A DNA stretch of 64,000 nt. It comes from CAYMAZ01 sp964428185. GTDB taxonomy: Bacteria; Bacteroidota; Bacteroidia; Bacteroidales; DTU049. The stretch is from NCBI GenBank assembly GCA_964428185.1, contig CAYRXH010000005.1:13839-77838 (forward strand), written 5' to 3'. The translations under genes were made by a program, and so were the position numbers. Below the pieces are notes generated by a model. It was not told where the DNA came from. It worked only from the letters and a program-made list of their open reading frames with translations, and ran no database searches. Below are positions 1 to 12,000 of the stretch, piece by piece (the first letter of the stretch is position 1; each line of letters starts with the position of its first letter).

Positions 1-3000
1 GCATTAATAAAAGCTAGGAGAGTATTTGATAGTGCGATGGGCAAGGTTAAAGAAAATGTACTTGATTTTCGTCAGGATAAAGATGGAGAAAGAATATATG
101 ATGAAGATGTACTTACTAATGATGATAAGATAGCAAATGAAGCTATAAAAGAAGAAATAGAAGTTTTAGAAAATGATGTTAATAAACTTATAGAACAATT
201 AAAAGAAACAGATGTATATAAAAATTCTATAGCTGAAATTATTGCTTCATCAGAAGCTAAGAGAAAATTAGGTTTTTGGATAACAGCATTAACAGATGGT
301 AATGAACCTTTGACAGCTGGTGTTCAGTTGTTAAAAAAAGCAAAGATTGGCAATATTGAATATTTGATAAAAGAGCTTATTGGGTTTAATAAGAAACTCA
401 TTAGAGAAGAAAATGAACTTAGAGAAAATGGATATAATACAGATAAAATGTCTCAAAGAAATAGAGTATTAATTAATAGTGCTATTGAAGTATTAGAAAG
501 AGCAATATTTAAAGCGTACACAGATGTTGAAAATCCTGGTGCAAAAGAATATATTAAAGAATGGATTAAGTTGCAGATGGATATCTATTTTACCCCAGTG
601 ATGAATGATAGTAATTCAAAGAATGTTTATTTCCTTAATTATTTTAGAAATCATATGGCGTATAATATAGTGGACCCATTACATCAAGGAGTGTCAAGTA
701 TAAAAGACGCATTTACTGAAGGTAAAAAAGCACAAAACTATAATCCATCATATCATTGGATGGTTAATTATTTGCACACTATGATTAATAGTGATATGAG
801 TTTACTTAAAAATAATATAACTTCAGCAATAGAAAATTTAAATACATATATTCCTTCACTTGAACAACAGTTAGTACAGATTTATATACAATCTGTTTTA
901 CAAAAAAAATATATTGATGACTTTGTTATTCAATATGATATGGGAAAATATAAGCAAGCTATAGGAATGGTAGATGAGAATGGAGAAGTTGTAACTATAG
1001 AAAAAGCTAAGGAAATATATGCAAAGATGCAAGATGGAAACTTAAAAACGGAGTATGCAAAGGTTATAGCAAAATATGAATCATCAATGTATCCTAAGTT
1101 TGAAAACGATGATACTATGTTTATGAATCATGGTGTAACATTAGTAGGAAATGCAGGAACTGGTAAAACAGAGATGACAGGATTAAGTGCGTTGATATAT
1201 GCAATTAATAATGGGTTAAGTCATGTAAAATTATCTGTTGTAGCGTCTGATATAGATTTGATAGAAAAGATTACAAATTCTATTAATAGAGTATTTGGAG
1301 AATATAATAAAAATAGTGAACAAAAAATAACATTTGAAGTTAAAAAATCTTTATTGCAAGATGTATTATCTAAAGATGGTAATTCTGATGATAATTCATA
1401 CATTATTAATTCATCTGATTTGGTTATTTTAGATGAAGCAGGAAGATTGGATGATCAAATGTTGAAAAAAATAAGAAAATTACATAAAGCATCAAATATT
1501 AATAAACATACTGGATTTTTATTTTTAGGAGATAATCAACAGATACAAGTGCATCCAAAAGATATGTCTGCTCAAGCATCAGGGATGAATGTAGCTATGC
1601 AAACAATTCATACTATGCCATTACAATATTCGTTTAGGAGTGGTAATACTATAATAAGTGAACTGAACAGGTGGTGGGGTGAAAGAGTATTTTCTTCACA
1701 ATGGGTTGGTAATCTTGTTCCTACGCCTCCTACAATGTATTATGAGGAATCATCTGATGGTATAAGAGATGGTGGTAAATATTATTCTTCAATAGATGAA
1801 ATTGTAGAAGATTATATAAAAAGAAGAAAAGCGATTGGTGAAAAAGCAATAATTGTATTTGAAACACAAGAAGCATTTGATGAGTATAGGAAAAAACATC
1901 CAGGTGTATTTAGTAATGATATAAGCGGAGTAAGGGTACTATATAATAATTTGCTTAGCACTGACCCTAATTTGTTACGTTCTATTCAGGGAGGAGAAGT
2001 TTCAGAAGTATATGTAGCAATAGAACCTGCAGATACTCGTAATAGATTAGTGCCTGTTGATAAGACTGTATATCCAATGATGATGACAACTGCAACATCT
2101 AGGGCAATGAGATTTGTTGGTTCAATCATGGATAATGCTAAATCATTAAATAAAAAAACAGATAAATCTTTTAAGATATACGAAAAACCTACTTCAGATA
2201 AAATTAAAGAAATAGCAGAAGCTAATAAAGAATTAATAAGATTAGAAAATAAAAATGAGTTTCCAGACCTTCATCGTATAGTATTTTATAGTAGATATAA
2301 TTATTTGTATGAAGACGAAGGAAAAGAGGAAGACGAAGGAAAAGAGGAAGACGAAGGAAAAGAGGAAGACGAAGGAAAAGAGGAAGACAAAGGAAAAGAG
2401 AAAGACAAAGGAAAAGAGAAAGACAAAGGAAAAAAGGAAGGCGAAGGAAAAGGGAAAAGAAAATCTACAAATAAAAAAACAAAGAAAGAAAATAAAAAGA
2501 ATTTTATTTTTCAAGAATCAGGATATAAAGCAATGGCATATATTAATGGAGAATCAGTATCTGTTACTGTATTATTCCATTATATGGAAGGAGATGTGGA
2601 AAAGGTAATGACAGCAGAGCATGGTCCTTTATTAATTGATAATTTAATTGAAAAAAATCCAATAACAGAAGAAGCATATAGATCAGATACATATGTTAGT
2701 AGAGATAATTATAATTATGCAATAACGCCAGGAGTAGTATCAGAATCTGATTGGAATAAGGTATCATCAAAAAATAAACTTGTATTAGGCAAAATAAAGG
2801 CTATTAAGACAAAATTATTACAGGGTGCATATGATGGGTCACTTTTAAAAGATTCTTCGTCTAAAGTCATTAAAATAATATATTCAAATATTCCCGAAAA
2901 TTATGTAAATGCTGTTAGTCATGAATATAAAAAAGATGTTGAGGTTAAAACTGTTGGTTTCTATAATCAAATAAAGATTATGGTTAATATTAATATGCTA

Positions 3001-6000
3001 AATATTCAGAATGAAGAAGAATATAATTTAATTAATTCAATGGCGGATTCTGAAGGATGGGTTCAAGTAGGAAATGTTTATACATTTAACAATGGTTCAT
3101 CAGATATATCAGATACTGCTGTTATTGAAAAAATGAAATCTGAATATAAGTCATCTTATGTTTCTTCATCAAATACATCTATAGATAAACAATTAGATGG
3201 TGTTTATAGGATGGCAAATTATTTTAAAGGAGGAAAAACATATACATCTGAAGAATTTAAAGATATATTGGGAGATGATCATGTACATATGACACATCAT
3301 ATGGCTTCGTCAGGTATTGTACCAGTCGATGCATTAGATATAGATTCAGCAATGAATCCAAGTATGAGTGAAGACAAGAAGATTATTATTACATTTTTGT
3401 CGAAAAATAAATTTGGGAGCGATATAGTAGCAATTGCAAACACAATTAATTTGAAAGACAAAACAGAAATGGATCATAATTATTTAACTGTACTAAAAGA
3501 AGATATCGAAATATTAAAACAGTTAAAATCTGGCGTAATAACAGATGAAGAATATAAAAAACTTTCAGACAATATAGCATTGCGAATGATGTATATTGCC
3601 GCTAATAGGTCTGCTGTTGGTATGACAACGCAATTTAATGCAAAATTGAGATTAGATGATGTAACAACATTATCTTACATAAAAGAATATATAGAAAGGC
3701 TTGAAGACTTTTTAAAAGATAGTAATAATCATGAACAATTATATGTTCCTGCATGGGATAAAGGTGAAATAAAATTTAATAATTTATATACAAGAGTGTT
3801 TGGTATAACAAATAATATGTTTATAGATGTAAATAAATTAGGAGATATGCCAAAACCAAAAGATAGTGGTTCAAGATTAGAAAGTGCTGATTCAAGTTTA
3901 AGAGATACTGGTATAGATACAAAAGATACTGATTTAGATACAAAACCAAAAGAACCATCTATTGATAAAAGTACAGAATCATTGAAAAAGAAAACAAGGG
4001 CATTCATGGAGAGAGATAATTCTGAAGTGGAGTGGGTTGATATTACAAATGAAATTATTGATTTAGCTGTTTCACAAATAGGTCAAAGTGAATTTGATAA
4101 TATTGTATGGAATACAGATAAATTTAGAAAGGGAGTTGTTGGTGCTATATCTAATGCTAAAATGCATATTAAAATGCATAATGGAAAAATTGCAAAAGGT
4201 GTTATTCAACATGAGATATTTCATTTAATATTTAGATATGGTATAACTAATGAATCAAGAGTTAGAGTTATTGAACAATATAAAAGCAACCAAATTGCAA
4301 AAGGTAATTATTCTGTAGAAAATAAAACTTACGATGATATAGAAGAAATGATGGCAAATGAATTTATGGCGATGGAAACAGAACCTGAGCCTACTTCATT
4401 ATGGGGAAAACTCGTAAGATTTATGAGAAGATTGGTAGATCGTTTTATGGCATTTTTTACTGACCAAACTAAAGTATCTTCTTATGATTCCTTAGTAAAA
4501 TATATTCAAAAAGGGTATTATGCAAATAAAATAAATGTTGATCGTTCAATTGTTTATGGTGATGCATATATGGAAGAAATAGACAATTCAGAAAACTATG
4601 AAGAATATGATAATAGCGAAGATCAATTAAATAATGAAGAATTATTAGAAGTATATGAAATGTTTAAAGACAATACTTCTAAAGTAATGATAAGTAAGTT
4701 CGCAAAAAATGCTATATTAAATGGTACAATATATGGACAAGGTGATGGTTCTAATGTTCATATATCAATAGAAGATTCTATAAATGAACTAAAGCAAGAA
4801 ATAAAAAATACGTTAAAAAATTCTAATGAAAATACATTTAAAATTAGAAATCCAGAAACAGGGCAGATATATGATATAAGAACTATGTCGCCAACAGAAT
4901 ATAAAAGAATTGTTCCAGAACATTTAAGAGATTATGATTTGTATTTTTATGGATTATTTTATGGATTAAGTGATAAAAAACTAGATAACAGGATTAATGC
5001 GTTTGTTAAAACATTATTTCCTAATGCCAAGACAAAACAAGATTATAATATATTGTTTAGAGAATCTAATTTGAAGCCTGCCATAGAAACAATGTCAAAT
5101 CCTATACGAGATTTGTTGTCAGGACTTGTTGTTGAAATGTTTACATATAAAGAGGTAAGAAAGAATACATATTTAGATACAGATAGTGGTTCTAAATTAT
5201 ATTCTAATCTTCCATATATAAATAACAATGCTATTTATAAGATTGCAGGTATTATTTCTGAAGCTGTAGCGTTAGGTAGGATTAAAACTACAAATATTGA
5301 AGAAGGATTAATTCAGATGGCTAAGGAAATAGAAAATGCTGCGTTATCAGAAGTTAAAGTTAAAGGTGCTTCTCATTATAATTTTATGGCAGATCAATTG
5401 ATGACTGTTGCTAAATATTTGTATAATGAAGCAGACATAAATAATTCTAACCCAACATCTATATGGGGTAGAATGAAAAAAACTGATAATAAATTAGTAA
5501 AATCTCATTTAGAAATGTTTGTGGTGGCGTTTAAGGTTCAAATGCAGTCTATCACAAGAAGAAATGTTGCTTTAATAAATACTAGAACTGGTATAAGATT
5601 TAAAGATAGTTCAGAGCTTGGTATATATAAATCTAATAAAAAGAATTCTATTATTAAAAAAATATATGATAATGGTTCAACATATACAGAAAAGGCTATA
5701 CAATTATTTAGTAGAACAAGTTTAACACAAAAATATCATGTCAGGAAAGATGGAGAAGGTGTATCAATTTATGGAAGAACTACTGATGGGGAACTACCAT
5801 TAGTAACATTTAAAACTACATATAATGGTGTGGTGTTGGCAGAATATAATAAAGATATTCAACCTTCATTTATGGCACATTATTTTTCTGAAATATTAAA
5901 TAGTATAGGGTTTTGGACAAGGACAACTGAAATGTTGGATATTTTGGAAAATTATGTTAAGTATTCGGGTGCTATAGGTAATGTAATGCATAACAGTAGC

Positions 6001-9000
6001 GGTCGATTTTTGCCAGTTACTGTTGCAGGTTTTTTAACATCTGTGCAATTAGGTACTCAAGGACAATACATAAAAAATCTTATTAGTAAGATTAATAAGA
6101 CTACTGCAGGACATCCTGTTAGAGATGGGGGTATTGGACAAGCAATAGATTTTGTTTCTGATTTATGGATTCCTGTGTTTAGAAGTAGAGACCCAAAAAA
6201 TATAAGTAATGGTTTACAAAAGAAAATAGATGATTTAATAGGTGTTCTTAAATATAATGATATATATTCAAAAGAACTTGAAGAAAAAATAACACCTGTA
6301 CTTAATTCAATTAAGGAAATATCTCAGTTTTATAGAGAATTAATTGAACAATTTAGAGGTTCAAAAAATTTAACCTCTGATATAGATATAATGAATGTTC
6401 CTGAAGAAGATATTAATGTTGAAGAACAAAGAAATAATATTACTCCATCTCCTTTGAATTTTGATATTACTTTTAATGTTCTATATGAAGTTTCACATGA
6501 GATGAAAATGTCACATAACAAGAATTACAGAATTGATGGTACTGTTGATGCATATAATGTTCAAAGTGGTAATTCAGCAAAAGTTGTAAAGCAATTTGTA
6601 GGAAGTAGGGCACTTCCAAAAAAATATTCAAGATTAAGAAAAGCAAAAGCAGAAGTTCGATATGCTTCAGAAAATAGAAATAGAGCATTAACTATGTTAT
6701 TTAATCCTCTATTTCCTAGTGATAATGATGATCCACTGATTGATGTATATCAAATGGCGCATGTAACAGATTATGTAGAATATGGAAGGGGTGTTACTGA
6801 TATGGAGCCAGGAGATGCTTTAATGGCAGAATTAACAGCTGTTATTACAGGATTAAAAAAAGATGATGCTATTATAGGTAAAAGTGTGTTTGGAGATAAT
6901 AATCATCTATTTTTATATGAAGTTGAAGGTAATATGAAATATTATCTCCTTCAAGCATTAGCAGAGACTACTAGCGGAAAACCAATAAATTTAAATGAGA
7001 ATGTATCATTAAATAATCCTATGAAATATACATTGAAATTGTTAAAAAACGCTTTTATGTCATGCCATGTATCTCATGTCAATAGTGTTTTAAATTTATT
7101 GGATTCAATGAAGTCATTGCTTGTTAAGACCAATATAGAAAGTTCAGCCAAAGGAGAACAAGATTACCTTATTGAGTTAGGTCTTGTAACAGGTCTTATT
7201 GAATATGTAGGAAAATTTGCGGTTTATAGTAAGAATCTTGAAGAAACAGCACACGAATATCATTTCAAGGATGTTATACTGAGAATGAATGACATATTAA
7301 AAAGACTTGAAACAATTTATGGAGATTCTAAAAATACGTATGATAAGTTATTGGAGATGGGAGCAGTGGATGGTAAAGACATAAAATTATCTAATGGTAA
7401 ATTAATTTTAGGTACAGCAGCTTCATTTAATACACAATCAGTATATAAAGAGAAAGGAGGATTTGAAAGATTTACAGTAGATGATTATGTATATAATGGT
7501 GTGAGCATGTATGGAACAGATAAGACAGAATCAATAATGAAGTTCAATCCTACTACCATGAAAGAAGCTACAGATAAATTATGGGGGATGTTTGGGGTAG
7601 AAATGAATATTTATCAAAATTATATATATAATGTATTAAAACAGAATAGAACAAACAAAGATGTTAATAAGTTCTTTAGTTCAATAATTGGAACTGATGG
7701 TTCAGGAGTTATATTAAGAAAAGGAACAAATGAAGCTCCTATTTATAATCCTGGTATGTTTTTTTATTATTTGTATTATCATTTTGTTAATCAAGCAATG
7801 GATCATGCAATATCAGGGCATGCATTTAATTATACATCTCCAGAAGTAAATTCAATAAGAAAGAAAATGTTTGAAACTCCAGGAGAAAATGCAACTGCAT
7901 CAGAAACAGGATTAGGAGAAACATATAAAGTAGCAATATTAAAAGATACAGAAATACCTGTAATGGTAGAAATGTATAATATGGCTGTAGAAGATTCAGA
8001 AAAGGTTACTGTTGAAGAAATAGCAACAATAACGGATGGTGCTTCAATAGATACAGCAATAGGTAGAATGTTATTATTGAACAGTTTTGGAAATAAATTA
8101 TCAGGATTAACAGCTACAGCATTAAAGTTTGCTTATGCAGACTATAATTGGCATACTGATGAAGTTGTTATTAAAAAAGATAGTCAATTATCTATTACAC
8201 CTGAAGATGTATTACTATCTCCTGAAAAACATCTTGCATTAGAATATATTGCTTTAGCTCAATTCGATAAGTCGTTGGCAGATAAATTTATTGAAATATA
8301 TAGTGATAATGTAAATAAAGGAAAAAGAAGGGATCATGCATTTGCTGCTGCTGTGGAATATGCATATAATGTTATACAGGATATGCGAAAATCAAATCCA
8401 AAAATAATAGAAAATGTTATTGTTTCAATAACACATCCTTCTGCTATTAAAATAGGTGCAAGGAATGTTAATAATATTACTTTGGATAATATTTTAGAAG
8501 CAAAACAACTAAATACAATTAGTCTTCATACTGAAAGTTTAAGAATGATTTTTAATCCTGATAGTGAAATTGAGAATAGCAGAGGTGAAGTATTATTTAA
8601 ACAGGCATATCATTTAGGAAGCGGAGCACTTAATCCTGATGATGCATTACAAATGGAAACTGAATTATCTGTGGCTATATTAAAGTCAATGGAAAAATTA
8701 GGGATGAATAAAGATGGTAAGTTGGATGAAGCCAATTTTACTGCAAAATCTATTATGGAAAAAGCATTGTCGAAAACTAGAACAGGGATGGAACAAACTA
8801 TGACAGTTGGAACTGCAATAGATTTATTAGATGCCACAAGAAAACGCTTTGACTTGATTCAATTTGCTAATATAAATTCTAAGGTAATACAGTCATTAAG
8901 TAAAATGATAACAGAATCATCTGCTAAAATAAGGTTTACTGGAACAGGATATAACCAAGTTGTGGATGTTTTATATAAAGTATATGATGTTACCATATTA

Positions 9001-12000
9001 AACGATGATGGTTATAAAAGTACAATGACTGTTACTAAAAATGGACTTGATACTTTAATGCAAAGATATTCAGCAGATAAATTAACTATTTCAAAGCCAA
9101 GAGCATTGAAAGAAATGGGAGTGAAAAATGGAAAAGCAACGAGAGGTGAAGTTATTGCTCAAACAGTTAATATGCATAAATTTGGTATTAGACCTGGCGA
9201 ACATTACATGGCAGAGCTTATGCTTATGGATGTAAAAGTGCAGGATAAAGTACTAACAATTAATATTATGGATATTAGCGAAGATGGAATGTATAATGGG
9301 GTAAAAATATTTAATGAAAAAGGTAATATTAAAGATGTTAAAAATGCAACATTATTGGAAACTGAAGGTTCTAAAGAGTTTGCTAATCATCTTGATAAGA
9401 TAAATAGTTTTAAAAAATCATTAGATTTACAGTTATATAGAAAGCCAACATCTACATTATCATCTGGTGGTTTATATGTTGTTGTTGAATTTAGGTCTGA
9501 TAATAGTGCCATAACATCAAGCAAAAAAATTGCATGGGATGATTCTGACTTTGATATTGACCGTTTATATGGATATGAATATTCATTGGATGATTATGTA
9601 CATGATAAAAAAACTGGGGAAAAAGAATATACTCATGGAGTGCACTTGGACAATGTATTAACAATGATTAACAAAGCATATGATAATTTAGCAGCAAATG
9701 GTGATCTAAGAGTTTCCATATCAACAAAACAATTAGAAGAACTTGATGTAGTTAAAAATCACAATAAGATTAAAAGTTCCATAAATACTCCACAATCTTC
9801 TCATACAATTAGACAGCAAAATTATGAAGGGAAAAAAGCTATTGATAGATATGCAAATATCTTAACAACAACTGCAATGTTGATAAAAATTGCAAAGATG
9901 GGTGATTTATCAAAAAATATTTTACACAATGAATCCTATGATGGGATATTTGAACAGGCTTCAAATATAGTAAGAAATTTTTTCAATGTTAGTAACTATA
10001 AAGATATTATTCAAAAAGCTATTTTATTACAGGCAGCAATTGATAATGTTAAACAAGCTATGCTTGGGAAAACGGGATTAAGTCGTCATGCTACCAATGA
10101 GATAACAGCTATGCTTTATGGTAATAATTCAATGAAAAGAATTGTTAAATTTATGAATCATCCTTTGGTAAGAGAAATATATGACGAAATAGATCGTAAT
10201 AATAGATTAACAACTAATGGAAGAATAACAACAACATTTATGTTATTGGCAAAGAAAGCATATGTTGAATCTGGTGGAAAGAGTTATTTTTTTGAAAAAC
10301 CTGATAATATTAATGAAATACAAAATAAATTCTATAAACTTAAAACACAAGATCAAATATTAGCACAGTATCACAATATGGTTAAAGGAATAGAATCATC
10401 AGAGAAATTGAGTGATGAGAAAAAACAACAGGCTGTTCAAAGAGCTTTTCTTTATTTACAAAATTCATTAGGTCATGAAAAAGAAATAAGAAAATATGTT
10501 TATTATATTTTACAGCAATATTCATTGGCTGGTGAGATATTTAAAAGAATAACATTTTTGACTGATGTAATGGATGGGGTAAAATCAAAATCATATGAAG
10601 AAGATAGTCTTATTAGGTTAGTTGAAAATGCCTTTGGAAAGCCATTTGATTCGATTGATTTTACAGAAGCAGGATTTGGAAAAGAATTATTGAATCATGA
10701 TGATGAAGTTGTAGATAGATTAGTAAAATGGGAGGCTGTTAATAATGATATTTATATTAGAATGGAAGATGAAGTAAAGGGAGCTTATTTATTCATGATA
10801 GAACACATAAATAAAATTTTTAAGATAGGTAATTTGTTTCAGGTTATGCCATTAATGAGAACTCATGCAATGATCCATCAATATAGAAATAGTATTGTAT
10901 CTGAAACCATACATACTAATTCAAAGCAAATAGAAGACATAAGACAGAGGATAATGAAAAATTTAGGAATTGGTATATCTACAAATAAATCTCGTTTTTA
11001 TGCCTTTCAAAATGCTATAAACAGTATGTTTTTATCTGAAGCGTTTAATAAGTTTATTGATTCTCATCCAATATTTTCATCTGGCTTTAATATGGAATAT
11101 TTTGAACTTATAGAAGGTGGAATTAAAGTAAATGAAAACAATGAAGGATATAAAAATATAGATTTGAGGTCAGCTATTACAGGTCGTAGTAGATTTATTA
11201 AAAGATTTCCATCTTATATTATGAATTTTGCAGAATATCTTAATGCACTAAATTTTGCCAATCTTGTGCTTTCACGTGATCCTAAAAATCAACGTGCAAT
11301 AGAAACAAGAGATATGATTATTTCAAATTTAAAAAATAGTTATTATGTTAAAGATACTACTGCTATAGAAGAATCACTAAAAAAATTTCAAGGAGATAAC
11401 TTTTTTAATTATGTAACAGTATATGGTGAAAATTATAATCAATTGTTGGTAATAAGAGATTCTGTTCAGTTGAGAGAAAGTGTAACTATGTTTATGTCTA
11501 TACAGGAAATGTTTAGAGCATTACCCGAAGAAATAAGAGATATGTTTGCTATATATGAATTAATATTAAATGAAATGAAGATAAAAAAATCTTCATTATA
11601 TGATGTTATTGGTCCAGATATATTTGAAAAGTTAGTTCCTTATTTTCCCACAGCACAACAATTTTTAGAAAATGCTTCTTTTGATACTATATTGGAGAAC
11701 ATAGCACTAAGTGATGATATATTATATGCAGAGTATAATGAAGATAGTGATACTGTCAAATCAAAGCTCCTTGAACGAATGAAATTGACAGATACTAAAA
11801 AAACATATATAAAAAATAAAACAGTAAAAAAATACAATAATAAAGATGAGATTGTTAAATTAGTTGGTATAGATGAAGTAACAGATGAAGGAAGATCATT
11901 TGAATTTATTGGTATGCCTGTATGGAATGTTGCAGTAAAGAATGCATTGCCACATAGTAAAACAGAAAGGATGGGATCTGTTGATCGTGTAATGAAAAAT

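Noticed and set aside
2242..2608. Two open frames (one on each strand) over the charged-linker repeat
   Set aside because: They exist only because an 18-bp repeat keeps all frames open; their products are pure repeats (FSFVFLF, KEKRKT) and they lie inside the giant gene.
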